Source: Verrucomicrobiota bacterium
GTDB taxonomy: Bacteria; Verrucomicrobiota; Kiritimatiellia; RFP12; UBA1067
Direction of reading: 5' to 3'
DNA: 64,000 nt
NCBI GenBank assembly: GCA_023269675.1
Contig: JAHFSX010000013.1
Location: forward strand, 62,001-126,000
Shown piece after piece: positions 1 through 9,360 of this stretch; the first letter of the stretch is position 1, and every line of letters begins with the position of its first letter. The translations under genes were made by a program, and so were the position numbers. Under the pieces are notes generated by a model that did no database searches, was not told the DNA's origin, and worked only from the letters and a program-made list of their open reading frames with translations.

Positions 1-1969
1 GCGCCTGCGCCTGGTCCGGCTCGTAACAGATGCTCTCGCCCCAGGAGCCGAGCGCGCTCTGGTCCCAGAGCTGGTTACTGCCCCACCCGATCAGACAGAG
101 CTGCGCGTGCGACGCCGCCGCCACCCCGCCCCAGTGCCCGTACGCCAGCGTTAGCTCCAATTCCACATTCGCTTTAGCAGGCAACCGGATCAACGAGAAG
201 CCGTGGAACCACGGACCCACATAAACACCTCCGTCGGGACGCCCATGCCAGTTCTTGCTGAGCTGCACCGGGATGCCGGTCGGGTTACCTGCCGCATCGC
301 GCAGGATGGCTGAAACGCCCGTGATGGAAATGCCGGCCTTTCGTTCGAACAACAGCCGGATGGGCTGCTCGCGGTCGGCGGGATTCGCAAGCGTGAGCCG
401 CACGCGCTCGAGCGCGTCATTCTTGCCCCGGTTCCCGCCCGCCGGCAGGACCGGTTTGACGCCGTCGAGGTCGACCCGATGCCAGCCGCGCGCGCGGTCG
501 AAGGTTATCGGACACTCCATGCCTTGGGTCAGCGCCTTCGCCTGAACGCCCACCGGCTGCAGAGATGGCGGCTTATCCGCAGACAGCCTGCGCAGGGAGG
601 CGCCGAGCCCGGTCTCCGTCCACCTTCGGATGTCGCTCGCGTCCAGCGTCACCGCAACTTCCTGCCACGCGTCGTCGGAAAGCCCCTGCCGTTCGACGCG
701 CTGCTGCGTCCGTCCCTCTCGGGCGGACAGGCCGATCTCCATCGAAGCCGCATTCCAAGTCTCGCGGGGCTGCCTCAAGGATGCCTGCCCGTCGGCGCGG
801 AAACTCCATTCGCGGACAGGCGTCAACACGGGACTGGCTGCCTCGGGCTTGGCGAAACGACCGCGCACCTCGGCGTCCGTCAGCGCGCGGCCGTAGAACC
901 GGATCTCGTCGACCGCACCGCGGAAATAGTATCCGTCGCCGCAGTTGTCCTGGCGCCGCCCGAAGGCCAGTCCGCCGCGGCCCGGAATCCTCCGCCGCCC
1001 GATTTTCTGTTCGCCCGCCCGGTCGCCGTTGACGTAGAACCGCAAAGCGTCGCCGTCATAGCTCAGCGCCAGATGGTTCCACGCCTCGCTCTTCAACATC
1101 CCGGGGCGCGCGTCGACCTTGAACGCGCCGTCCTTCCCGCCGCCGATATTCAGCCGCGCCTGCGGCACGCCGTTCAGAATCACGATCCCGTAGTTGCCCT
1201 CGGCCTGCTCATGAGCGTTTTTGCACACCAGCCAGGGATGGGTCCGCGCGGAAACCTGGCAGTCCGCCGGCACAAAGGCCCACAGCTCCAGCGTGAAGCG
1301 CTCCGGTTCCAACTCCGGGCTGTGAGCGATTTCAAGGTGGTTCGTGCCGTCCAGACCGAAGCCGCCGCCGACGCGGCCAAAACACGCCTCGCCTGCGGGG
1401 ATGGGCCGCAGCCCCGGACGCGCCGCAAGAATCAGCCCCAGCCGGTCCGGCCACGCCACGGTCTCGAAGCGCGCCTCGGCGTTGAGCCGCCGTCCGTCCG
1501 CGGACTCGAACACGAGATCCGTCACGTCAGCGCGCTGCACGAAACGCCCCGACTCGATCAGGCGCGGCCCGGCGAGAGGGGTCCACTTGCCGCCCGCCAC
1601 ACAGCGGTAGGCCATGCCGTTCGCGCTGATCGAGAGCGTCAGGTCGGCCGGCGGCAGACGCTGCCACGCGCGGTTATCCGCCCGGGCGCATTCGGCATAG
1701 CCCAGGCCGGCCGGCACAGAACCGAAGTGCGGCATCCGCATCGTCTCCGTGTCCAGCGCCAACGCGTAAGAACCCGTCTGGATCATGCGCCGCCACGGCG
1801 CTTCGGGCGTGTGCGAGGGGAAGCCCTCCGCCCACCACATGTGCGTGTAGTCCTCCACGCGCGGCATCAAGGCCTGCGCTGGCATTGGCCCCTGTTGCGC
1901 GGCGTACACGTGCGTCAAGACGCACGGGCCCAGCAGTAGGGCGATCCCCCACGCATGCGAGCGTCTCAT
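1..1969 (-). CDS. Secreted LamG-domain protein (3' end outside window)
   Basis: The frame is open from an ATG at 1969 to the left edge, giving at least 656 residues with no stop, so the gene is truncated by the window. The start codon overlaps the stop of the upstream alpha/beta hydrolase (ATGA, 1966-1969), which indicates translational coupling. The N-terminus looks like a signal peptide (basic MRRS, hydrophobic stretch, cleavage near VYA/AQ). Around residues 200-330 there is a LamG/concanavalin-like domain, with strands such as FTLELWAFVP and the closing signature VDEIRFYGRALTDAEV. The rest is not recognised. LamG folds usually bind carbohydrate. Position at the end of an esterase operon suggests an extracellular or periplasmic role on the same polysaccharide, but a catalytic function is not evident. 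Confidence 0.8.
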   Translation of the reverse strand, partial: MRRSHAWGIALLLGPCVLTHVYAAQQGPMPAQALMPRVEDYTHMWWAEGFPSHTPEAPWRRMIQTGSYALALDTETMRMPHFGSVPAGLGYAECARADNRAWQRLPPADLTLSISANGMAYRCVAGGKWTPLAGPRLIESGRFVQRADVTDLVFESADGRRLNAEARFETVAWPDRLGLILAARPGLRPIPAGEACFGRVGGGFGLDGTNHLEIAHSPELEPERFTLELWAFVPADCQVSARTHPWLVCKNAHEQAEGNYGIVILNGVPQARLNIGGGKDGAFKVDARPGMLKSEAWNHLALSYDGDALRFYVNGDRAGEQKIGRRRIPGRGGLAFGRRQDNCGDGYYFRGAVDEIRFYGRALTDAEVRGRFAKPEAASPVLTPVREWSFRADGQASLRQPRETWNAASMEIGLSAREGRTQQRVERQGLSDDAWQEVAVTLDASDIRRWTETGLGASLRRLSADKPPSLQPVGVQAKALTQGMECPITFDRARGWHRVDLDGVKPVLPAGGNRGKNDALERVRLTLANPADREQPIRLLFERKAGISITGVSAILRDAAGNPTGIPVQLSKNWHGRPDGGVYVGPWFHGFSLIRLPAKANVELELTLAYGHWGGVAAASHAQLCLIGWGSNQLWDQSALGSWGESICYEPDQAQA

Positions 1970-3972
1970 TTGGCGTCCTTTTTCTCTTGCTCGAGTGACT
2001 TGCTGATGGCCTCGTTGAAGTTTTTCTGGTGCTCCGCATTGCTGAGAGCGGAACCTGTTATCCGTAGACCCGCGTATTCGCCGCCCTCCCAGCGCAGGTT
2101 GCGGATCTCGCGCGGCCCCTGCCAAGCCCTGCCCGCGACCTTCACCTTCTGCCCGTCCTTGACGGCCTCGCCGCTGGGGCTGAGGCTGAACTCGGTGACG
2201 GTCTGCCAGTCGGCCAGCGGCGCGGTGACCTTGGGGTCGGTGGAGGCGAGATCCCCGAGTCCGACCGACACGCTCTGCCAGTCGGCAGAGCCCTTCAGTT
2301 CTTTGACCGCGGCATAGTCGAGAGCGGGTTTGCCGGGGAGGAACGCGCCCCAGGCATTGCAGTTGAATCTGACCACCAGCGTGTTGTCCGTGGCCGACTT
2401 GATCTCAAAGACCAGCTGCGCGCCATCCGGACCGCGCCACTTGGGATCCTTGAGCTTGCGGGTCGTCGCGCTCCACAGCGGCGGGTGGTCCCAGTTCAGC
2501 TGATACCAGTCGCGCCAGCCGCGGGAGCCGTCGTCGACCATCCGCTCCGGTTTATCCGTCGCCTTCACGCCCGCCGCCTGCAGCTGCGCCGGAGCCAACA
2601 CCAGAACCCGGGAACTGAGCACGAAGTTTGCGGAATTTCCCTGTCCCGGAGCATGAGCGATGCTGCGGTACCGCTCCGGCGTGTCGTAGACCGCGTTGAC
2701 GTAAACGAAGAGCGGTTGCTCAAGGCTCATGACCGGACAGGCCGCGCGCCATTGTTTGCCGTCTCTGACAACGGTCGCGGCGCGCCAGAAGCGGCTCAGC
2801 ACATGCGGATCAATCGCATAGTAAAGATCCACCCGCTTGACGGGACAGGCTCCGTCGGGCGTGACCGTGACGAACGGCACCCCGTCGGCGGTCTTTAAAT
2901 TCAATTGGACCTTGGGCGTCAGCGGCATCGTGAACGCGCCCTTCAGATGTTGCTCGAACCAGAGATGCTGGGTGACGGCGTGCTCGTCGGTGTGGCGGTG
3001 GTTCAGGTGCGGGGCGATGCTGAAACGGACTAGGCCATCGGGGACCTCGCGCCAGGTGTAGGCCATGTTGTCGATGGGCGCGTTGAAGTCATTGGCCGGC
3101 GACAGCCACAGGATGGGACAGGTGGTCCGCGGGATATAGGCGTTGTCGGAAACGCAGGCCAGCTCCAGCGCCGAGGGTTTCGATTTGACGCAGCCCGGCA
3201 GGTCCGTCTGGCTTTCCAGGATGGCCCCCGCGCCGCCGCAGGACGGCACCGCGGCCCTCACCCGCCTGTCGATGCCCGCCAGACAGGTGGTGAGCTTGCC
3301 GCCCATGGAATGCCCGTAGACGCCGATCTTTGAGGCGTCCACCTCCGGCTGCTGTTCCAGGAAAGTGATGGCGCGGCGCGCGGCGATCAGGACCAGAAAC
3401 CAGTTGCTGTTGCGCGGCGATTCGACCGCGTCCAGCGTGTAGGCGTCGGGGGTCAGAGGCCCCGCGAAATGGTTCACCGGGTTGCGCTGCGGCGGGTGCG
3501 TGGCGTCGAGCTTGCCCCAATCGGTCTGCGGGCCGTCATACGTCATCTTCGACCGTCCGAAGTTCAGCCGGTTGCCGCCCCAGTTGATGGAAATACCGGC
3601 ATAGCCGCGCTTGGCGTCGGTGACGGCGCTGTCGAGATTGGCCGACTGCCCGCCGCCGTGGATCTGCAGCAGCCCCGGCAGCTGCGTTCCGCCCTTGGGA
3701 AAGGCGTAAAACGCGGCGACCTTAGCCGGCGCGCCCTTGAACACGCCGACCTGGTAGCGGATCAGCCGGCAGACCACGCCGTCCTCTTCCCACTCCTTGA
3801 GAACTTCAGTCTCGAGCGGCTCTTTCTTGGGATCGTATCCGCCCCACAACGCATCGAGAGTCTGCGGCACCCTGCCGTCCATCACAGACGGCAGGGAGTC
3901 ACCCGCGCGGAGCGTCGGCAGCCCCATCGACATGCCCAAGGCCAGCACGGCGAAAGTCATTCTCCCAACCAT
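1966..3972 (-). CDS. Secreted alpha/beta hydrolase, acetylxylan-esterase/dienelactone-hydrolase-like
   Basis: This is a 668-residue protein with a signal peptide (MVGRMTFAVLALGMSMG). Residues about 60-345 form an alpha/beta hydrolase: an oxyanion-type HGGG at 105-108, the nucleophile elbow GHSMGG at 220-225 (Ser222), a candidate acid in PANDF (Asp295) and His residues near 322-328. The C-terminal ~320 residues look like beta-sandwich accessory domains. The family removes acyl groups from carbohydrates, so a polysaccharide deacetylase role is likely; the exact substrate is unknown. The start is supported by AAAGGGG six bases upstream. It is the third gene of a minus-strand run (5631-7337, 4029-5579, this gene, 1-1969), with a 56-base gap upstream and a 4-base overlap downstream. 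Confidence 0.85.
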   Translation of the reverse strand: MVGRMTFAVLALGMSMGLPTLRAGDSLPSVMDGRVPQTLDALWGGYDPKKEPLETEVLKEWEEDGVVCRLIRYQVGVFKGAPAKVAAFYAFPKGGTQLPGLLQIHGGGQSANLDSAVTDAKRGYAGISINWGGNRLNFGRSKMTYDGPQTDWGKLDATHPPQRNPVNHFAGPLTPDAYTLDAVESPRNSNWFLVLIAARRAITFLEQQPEVDASKIGVYGHSMGGKLTTCLAGIDRRVRAAVPSCGGAGAILESQTDLPGCVKSKPSALELACVSDNAYIPRTTCPILWLSPANDFNAPIDNMAYTWREVPDGLVRFSIAPHLNHRHTDEHAVTQHLWFEQHLKGAFTMPLTPKVQLNLKTADGVPFVTVTPDGACPVKRVDLYYAIDPHVLSRFWRAATVVRDGKQWRAACPVMSLEQPLFVYVNAVYDTPERYRSIAHAPGQGNSANFVLSSRVLVLAPAQLQAAGVKATDKPERMVDDGSRGWRDWYQLNWDHPPLWSATTRKLKDPKWRGPDGAQLVFEIKSATDNTLVVRFNCNAWGAFLPGKPALDYAAVKELKGSADWQSVSVGLGDLASTDPKVTAPLADWQTVTEFSLSPSGEAVKDGQKVKVAGRAWQGPREIRNLRWEGGEYAGLRITGSALSNAEHQKNFNEAISKSLEQEKKDAK

Positions 3973-4028
3973 CGCAACCCCTTTCGTCTTGAGCGCCGGG
4001 TTGACCCGTACTGACCTGAGCGTTCAGT

Positions 4029-5579
4029 TCACTTCCAGTCGTCGGTGCGGAAGGTCTGCGCGGGCAGCCCGTCCTTGTTGAACAGGTTGGCCCACGGGGC
4101 ATTTCCGGACCAGGCGTAGCGGACCGCGGCAGGCGCCGCCACCGCGGGGCTCGAGACGACCACGCGGTCGCCATCGATCACCGCGTCCGCCCAGACGAAC
4201 TTCTTGTCCGCGCCCGCGATCATGAAGCCCTGCAGCTTGTCGCTGTGACGCGCGGCGAGGCCCTGCCCGACATGTGTGAATTTCACGCGGACTTTGTTCC
4301 CCTCGATCGTATGCGACGCATAGAGCGGACCGCTGATCTCGACCGGCTTGCCGTAAACGAATCCCAGCGCCACGCGGGCGGCGCGCTCGCCGTAGCCGGC
4401 TTTGTTGGTCGGGTGCGTGCCGCTGCCGAGATCAGTGCACGGGACCATCGCGGTCTTCGGGTGCTGCTGGATCCGGATGTGCAGCTCGCGGTAGAGGCCC
4501 TCGTTGTTTCCGGGAACCTGCTTGGGCAGCGGGCTGAAGGCGCTCGCGTTCTTCGTCACCGGATCATCCAGGTTCCACGCGGTGCCGCCGCCGCTCGTTT
4601 TCTGGACGTAGAGGAAGGGGAAGTCCTGTCCCCATTCCTTGCGCCAGCCCGTGATGAGCGCGCCCATGACGTTGAACTGGTCCACGCCGGTTATCGCCGT
4701 GCCGCTCTCGCCCTGGTCCCACAGCACGCCGCGGATCGCATAGGGCGCATAAGGCCGGACGTGCGCTTCGTAGAGATTGCCGATGCGGCCGGCCGACTCG
4801 CCCGCCTTCGCCGCCGGCGTGGGCGCGCGGGGCCCCTTGACCTTGGCCTGTTTCGCCTGATCGGCCGCCACCTTCCAGACGGCGAGCTGTTCCTGATACT
4901 TCTTCTGCGCCGCCTCGAAGTCGTAGGTCTTGGCGAACTCCTTCGCCTGCTCCTGGCAGGCTTTGTCGCTGCGGTACATCTCCTCGGTCAGCCAGTAGCC
5001 TGACGGCGTGCCGCCCACCGCGCCGACCATGATGCCGACGGGCACACCGAGCTCGCGCTGGAGCGGGACGCCGAACGCGAAGAGCAGCGCGGAGAAATGG
5101 ACGTTGTTGGTGGGCACGGCCAATTCCCAGCCCTTGCGTCCCTTGTGGAGCAGGCGCAATTTCGGATAGGTCAGTGCGGCGGCCTGGGCCAATACGGGGT
5201 CGCCGTTGGTGTAGCTGTTGACATGCATGTCCATGTTCGACTGGCCGGAGCCGAGCCACACCTCGCCGACGAGCACGTCCTGAACCGTGAGCGTGTTCTT
5301 GCCTTTCACGGTCAGCGTGAGGCATGCGGCCACCTTCAAGGGATCGAGGCTGACCTTCCACTGGCCCTTCGCGTCGGCCGTCGCCTTCTTGGTTTGGCCG
5401 GCGATGGAGACGGAAACCTCCTCGCCGGGCGAGGCGAGGCCCCAGACCGGCGCGGCGACGTCGCGCTGCAACACCATGTGGTCGGAAATCACCGGCGGCA
5501 GCGTCACATCCGCGCGGACGGCAACGGCACAGCAGATGCAGGCGGATGCGAATAGGGTCGAAGTGAGTCTGTTCATCAT
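4029..5579 (-). CDS. Sialate O-acetylesterase-family protein (second copy)
   Basis: This 516-residue secreted protein begins with a signal peptide (cleavage near VRA/DV). An N-terminal beta-sandwich precedes the SGNH-like catalytic domain with SGQSNM (Ser114), WDQGES and the GTHPTNK block carrying the probable catalytic His. Family members hydrolyse acetyl esters on sialic acids or, in gut and plant-polysaccharide degraders, on other sugars. In this neighbourhood a plant or algal glycan is as likely as sialic acid. Two tandem ATGs (5579 and 5576) both follow GGAG, and either could be the start. The paralogue at 5631-7337 lies 51 bases upstream in the same operon, so the pair probably arose by duplication and divergence. 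Confidence 0.88.
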   Translation of the reverse strand: MMNRLTSTLFASACICCAVAVRADVTLPPVISDHMVLQRDVAAPVWGLASPGEEVSVSIAGQTKKATADAKGQWKVSLDPLKVAACLTLTVKGKNTLTVQDVLVGEVWLGSGQSNMDMHVNSYTNGDPVLAQAAALTYPKLRLLHKGRKGWELAVPTNNVHFSALLFAFGVPLQRELGVPVGIMVGAVGGTPSGYWLTEEMYRSDKACQEQAKEFAKTYDFEAAQKKYQEQLAVWKVAADQAKQAKVKGPRAPTPAAKAGESAGRIGNLYEAHVRPYAPYAIRGVLWDQGESGTAITGVDQFNVMGALITGWRKEWGQDFPFLYVQKTSGGGTAWNLDDPVTKNASAFSPLPKQVPGNNEGLYRELHIRIQQHPKTAMVPCTDLGSGTHPTNKAGYGERAARVALGFVYGKPVEISGPLYASHTIEGNKVRVKFTHVGQGLAARHSDKLQGFMIAGADKKFVWADAVIDGDRVVVSSPAVAAPAAVRYAWSGNAPWANLFNKDGLPAQTFRTDDWK

Positions 5580-5630
5580 GTTCTCCAGAAAATAAGTGCG
5601 TGAGTTTAGGCGTTTAGAGTGCGACCGGCC

Positions 5631-7337
5631 CTACTTCCCGTCCGTCCGAACATCGGTTTGGAACGGCGACGCGGGCAGCCCCTCCTTGTTGCAGAGGTTA
5701 CAGGTGGGATTGCTGGCCCAGCCATAACGCACGGCCGTGGGCTGCTTGACCTCCGGCGCGCTGACGAGCACCGTCTGTCCGTCAATCGCGGCATCGGCCC
5801 ACACCCACTTCCGGTCCTCTCCGCAAATCGCAAACCCTTCCAGCGGGCTGCCGGGGCGGTTGCGCACAAGCGGGGCGGTCTCGTTTTGCGCCGTCTTCAC
5901 ATCGTACGTGGCGGGCAGTGCCCGCGCCACCAGCTCGCCGCCCGCCGGATCGAAGCTCAGGCGGATCTTGTCGCCCTCGACTTTCATGGACGCGTATACC
6001 GGGCCGGTGTAGCGGCCACCCTTGCCGTAATCCTTGGCCAGCGCGATCTTGGCCAGGCGCGAGCCGACCTCCATCTTGTTGCGCGGGTGAATGTCACTGG
6101 CCTCGCCGATGTCGACCAGCACGGCCTGCCCCGTGTTGGGCAACCTGAGGGTCATGCTCTGCGCCTCGCGCAACGACGCCCAACCGCCGTCGTCCGCCCG
6201 CGCCGTCTTCGGCAGGAAGTTGGCCAGCTGGCAGAAGTAGAAGGGGAAGTCGCCCTGTCCCCACTGCTTGCGCCAATCCGAGATCATGACCGGAAACAGC
6301 GTGCGGTACTCCAGCGCCCGGCCGGCGTTGCTTTCGCCTTGGTACCAGATGGCCCCTTCGATCGCGTACGGGGTCAGGGGCACGATCATGCCGTTATAGA
6401 GCGACGTCGGGGTCCACGGGTTCCGGTCCGGCTCGGCGCCGATGCTCTTGGGCGCGGCGCTGGCCAGCGCGGGTTTGGCGGGCGCGGGTTTGCCCTCGGC
6501 CTTGGCGCGGGCGCTCTCCGCGTCCCACGCTTTCAGCGCCGCCTGATACGGCCGGTTGACCGTCTCCTCCCACTGCTTGTAACTGACCTGAAACGCGGCG
6601 CGGTCTTTCGCATACTTGGCTTTGATTTCCGGCAGGTTCTTGACCAGATTCTCGTATTGCTCCACATACCCCTTCAGTTCCGGCTCCGCCTGCAGGCTCG
6701 CCAGACTCGCCCAGGACTGGGCCGGCGTGCCGCCCCAGCAGGTCTCGATCAGCCCCACCGGCAGACCGGTCGCCAGATGAATGTCGCGGCCGAAGAAGTA
6801 GGCGACGGCAGAAAAGCCGCCCCACCCGCCCTGCAGCGGCAGCGTCTCAGGGCTGCACTCCACCCACTTGCCTTCCACGTCGGTCTGCGGCTGGAGCGTC
6901 GAGGCGTTCCTCACCCGGAACAGACGGATCTTGGGATACTTGGCCTTGGGCAGTTCCGTCGCCGCATTGTCGGCCATGCCGATGCCCATCTCCATGTTGG
7001 ACTGACCCGAGCAGATCCAAACCGTGCCCGCCAGCACGTTGGTGACCGTAAGCGTGTTCTTGCCCGTCACAGTCAGCGTGCCGCGCGTGTCGGCCGCCAG
7101 CGGCTTGAGGCTGACCTTCCACCGGCCCTGAGCGTCGGCGGTCGCGGCGACCGATTGCCCGGCAAAACTCACGGTCACCTTTTCTCCCGCCTCCGCGCTG
7201 CCCCAGACCGCCGCCGGCTTGTTGGCCTGCAGCAGCATGTTGTCGCTGATCAGCGCCGGAAGTTTAACGTCGGCCCAAACACCCGCCGACAAAGCCAGAC
7301 ACGACAGCGCCACCGTTCCCCTGAGAACCTGTTTCAT
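5631..7337 (-). CDS. Sialate O-acetylesterase-family protein (first copy)
   Basis: This 568-residue protein has a signal peptide (MKQVLRGTVALSCLALSAGVWA) and the same plan as its downstream paralogue: beta-sandwich, then an SGNH-like esterase domain with CSGQSNM (Ser113), WYQGES and the DIHPRNK block. It is the first gene of the esterase operon. Translation starts at an ATG with AAGGGAG upstream, and a sigma70-like promoter is visible at 7367-7396. An insertion rich in Ala, Lys and Pro between the two catalytic blocks makes it longer than the second copy. The reaction is removal of O-acetyl groups outside the cytoplasm; the true sugar substrate cannot be read from sequence. Confidence 0.9.
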   Translation of the reverse strand: MKQVLRGTVALSCLALSAGVWADVKLPALISDNMLLQANKPAAVWGSAEAGEKVTVSFAGQSVAATADAQGRWKVSLKPLAADTRGTLTVTGKNTLTVTNVLAGTVWICSGQSNMEMGIGMADNAATELPKAKYPKIRLFRVRNASTLQPQTDVEGKWVECSPETLPLQGGWGGFSAVAYFFGRDIHLATGLPVGLIETCWGGTPAQSWASLASLQAEPELKGYVEQYENLVKNLPEIKAKYAKDRAAFQVSYKQWEETVNRPYQAALKAWDAESARAKAEGKPAPAKPALASAAPKSIGAEPDRNPWTPTSLYNGMIVPLTPYAIEGAIWYQGESNAGRALEYRTLFPVMISDWRKQWGQGDFPFYFCQLANFLPKTARADDGGWASLREAQSMTLRLPNTGQAVLVDIGEASDIHPRNKMEVGSRLAKIALAKDYGKGGRYTGPVYASMKVEGDKIRLSFDPAGGELVARALPATYDVKTAQNETAPLVRNRPGSPLEGFAICGEDRKWVWADAAIDGQTVLVSAPEVKQPTAVRYGWASNPTCNLCNKEGLPASPFQTDVRTDGK

Positions 7338-7366
7338 TGAAAGACTCCCTTTTTAATTGAAGCCGT

Positions 7367-7396
7367 ATTATCGCGCAGGAGCATTCCGGTTTTCAA
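7367..7396 (-). promoter_or_regulatory. Promoter of the esterase operon
   Basis: On the minus strand, a -35 TTGAAA (7391-7396) and a -10 GATAAT (7367-7372) are separated by 18 bases, about 30 bases before the start at 7337. The -35 box lies within an inverted repeat described separately. Confidence 0.55.
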
Positions 7397-7412
7397 CCAG
7401 AAACTTGAAAAC
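7389..7412. promoter_or_regulatory. Inverted repeat, candidate operator
   Basis: GTTTTCAA (7389-7396) and TTGAAAAC (7405-7412) are perfect 8-base arms around an 8-base spacer. The left arm coincides with the -35 box of the esterase operon, and the site lies in the divergent region shared with the GH97 gene. A dimeric regulator could bind here. Its identity is unknown. Confidence 0.45.
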
Positions 7413-7457
7413 GTCGTCCGCGCAAATTGGGGGGAGACAGTCCGCGTGACCTTTGAC

Positions 7458-7463
7458 TATAAT
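7458..7463 (+). promoter_or_regulatory. -10 box for the GH97 gene
   Basis: A perfect TATAAT lies about 47 bases before the chosen start at 7510. TTGAC directly abuts it and cannot serve as the -35, and no good -35 is seen at 16-18 bases. The promoter call therefore rests on the -10 alone and may need an activator. Confidence 0.4.
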
Positions 7464-7509
7464 GAGGCTCAATCGTCCTTGGAATAGCTAAATGAGAGGT
7501 TCCCTTAGT

Positions 7510-9360
7510 ATGAGACTGCCCGCACTCGGCTTCATCGTCCTTGCCCTCCTGTCAACCGCCGCGCAAGCCGCCGAAAGCCTGCTCGAATCGCCTGACAAGA
7601 CGGTCCGCGCCGCGGTCGACGTCACACCTGACGGCGCCATCACCTACCGCGTGGACTATAAGGGCAAGCCCGTCCTGCTCGCCTCGAAACTCGGTTTCAC
7701 CGCCACCAACAGCGCGGACCTCACGGCCGGCTTCACCCAGACCGGCAGCACGCGCGGCGAGAAGAACGAAACGTGGAAGCCGGTCTGCGGCCAGCGCGCG
7801 CAGATCATCGACGCCTATCGCGCGCTCGACCTCGCCTTTGAAAACAAAGCCTGCGGCAACCTGAAAATGGTTCTGGAGTGCCGCGCCTACAACGCCGGGT
7901 TCGCTTTCCGCTACGTTTTCCCCAAGCAGACCCGCACGCAGCTCGGCATCGCCAAGGAGGCCACCGAGTTCGTCTTCACGGGGGACCACCGCGCCTGGCC
8001 GGTCTACACCGCCCAGGGCACCTACAAGCCAGCCCTGCTGAGCGAGGTCAAGGACGGCGCAGAGCGCCCGCTGACCGTCGAGACGGCGGACGGCCCCGTC
8101 GTGGCCCTCGGCGAGGCGGGCCTCTTCACCTTCGCCCGCATGAAGTTCGCGCCGCTCGCGGCCAAGCCCCACGCGCTCGCCGCGCGGCTCGACGGCCCGG
8201 CAGAGCTGCCCCTGCCGGGCGCGACGCCGTGGCGCTACGTGATGGTGGCGGACAACGCCGCGCGCCTGCTCGAGCAGAGCGACCTGGTGCTCAACCTGAA
8301 CGAGCCCTCGAAGATCGCCGACACCTCGTGGATCAAGCCCGGCAAGGTGATCCGCGAGACCTCGCTCACCACCACGGGCGGCAAGGCCTGCGTGGACTTC
8401 GCCAAGGTCATGAACCTGCAGTACGTGGAGTTCGACGCCGGCTGGTACGGCCACGAGTACAGCGACGCCTCGGACGCGCGCGCGGTCAACCTCGACCCGA
8501 AGCGCTCGAAAGGCCCGCTCGACCTGCAGGAGGTCATCCGCCACGGCAAGGAGAAGGGCGTGGGCGTGCTGCTGTATGTCAACCGCCGCGAGCTGGAGCG
8601 CCGCCTCGACGAGCTGCTGCCGATCTACAAAGCGTGGGGCGTCGCGGGCCTCAAGTACGGCTTCGTGACGGTCGGCAGCCAGAAGTGGACCACGTGGCTG
8701 CACGACGCCATCCGCAAGGCGGGCGAGGCCGGAATGATGATCGACATCCACGACGAGTACCGCGTCACGGGCAACCAGCGCACCTGGCCCAACATCATGA
8801 CCGTCGAGGGGATCAGCGGCAACGAGGAGATGCCCGAGGCCGCGCACGACTGCGCCCTGCCCTTCACGCGCTACCTCTGCGGCCCCGGCGACTACACGCC
8901 CTGCTGGTACAACGCCCGCGTCAAGAACACCCGCGCCCACCAGCTCGCCCTGCCGGCCGTCTATTACAGCCCGTGGCAGTTCCTTTTCTGGTACGACAAC
9001 CCGAGCCTCTACAAGGCCGACCCGGAGCTCGACTTCTGGCGGCAGATCCCCACGGTGTGGGACGACACGAAGGTGCTGAACGCCAAGATCGGCGCCTACG
9101 CCACGGTGGCGCGCCGCAGCGGCGACGACTGGTTCGTCGGCTCGATCAACGCGCTGGAGCGCCGCACGCTGGCGATCCCGCTGACCTTCCTGACGCCCGG
9201 CAAAAAGTACAGCGCGCAGATCTACAGCGACGGCGCGCCGGACGGCAGCGACCGCACCAAGGTGGCCTGCGCCACGCGCGAGGTGACCGCGTCCGACACG
9301 ATCAGCGCCGACATGGCCAGCAACGGCGGCCACGCCATCCGCCTCGTGCCGGTGAAATAA
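7510..9360 (+). CDS. GH97-family glycoside hydrolase
   Basis: This is a 616-residue secreted protein; the signal peptide starts MRLPALGFIVLALL. I chose ATG 7510 over the in-frame ATG 7492 because GAGAGG sits 10 bases before it. The layout is that of GH97: an N-terminal beta-sandwich (to about residue 270), a (beta/alpha)8 barrel with YVEFDAGWYG and the TWPNIMTVEG block, and a small C-terminal beta domain. GH97 enzymes are alpha-glucosidases (inverting, SusB type) or alpha-galactosidases (retaining). At the position where retaining members carry the nucleophile Asp, this protein has Gly384 (GLKYG), and the HD at 414-415 replaces the HE or HG I recall at the inverting base position. The probable general acid is Glu433. 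Substrate is therefore uncertain. It is transcribed divergently from the esterase operon. Confidence 0.88.
   Translation: MRLPALGFIVLALLSTAAQAAESLLESPDKTVRAAVDVTPDGAITYRVDYKGKPVLLASKLGFTATNSADLTAGFTQTGSTRGEKNETWKPVCGQRAQIIDAYRALDLAFENKACGNLKMVLECRAYNAGFAFRYVFPKQTRTQLGIAKEATEFVFTGDHRAWPVYTAQGTYKPALLSEVKDGAERPLTVETADGPVVALGEAGLFTFARMKFAPLAAKPHALAARLDGPAELPLPGATPWRYVMVADNAARLLEQSDLVLNLNEPSKIADTSWIKPGKVIRETSLTTTGGKACVDFAKVMNLQYVEFDAGWYGHEYSDASDARAVNLDPKRSKGPLDLQEVIRHGKEKGVGVLLYVNRRELERRLDELLPIYKAWGVAGLKYGFVTVGSQKWTTWLHDAIRKAGEAGMMIDIHDEYRVTGNQRTWPNIMTVEGISGNEEMPEAAHDCALPFTRYLCGPGDYTPCWYNARVKNTRAHQLALPAVYYSPWQFLFWYDNPSLYKADPELDFWRQIPTVWDDTKVLNAKIGAYATVARRSGDDWFVGSINALERRTLAIPLTFLTPGKKYSAQIYSDGAPDGSDRTKVACATREVTASDTISADMASNGGHAIRLVPVK

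Noticed and set aside
5631..7337. Calling the locus a sialic acid utilisation operon
   Set aside because: Only the esterase family name suggests this. No sialidase, lyase, epimerase or transporter for sialic acid is present.
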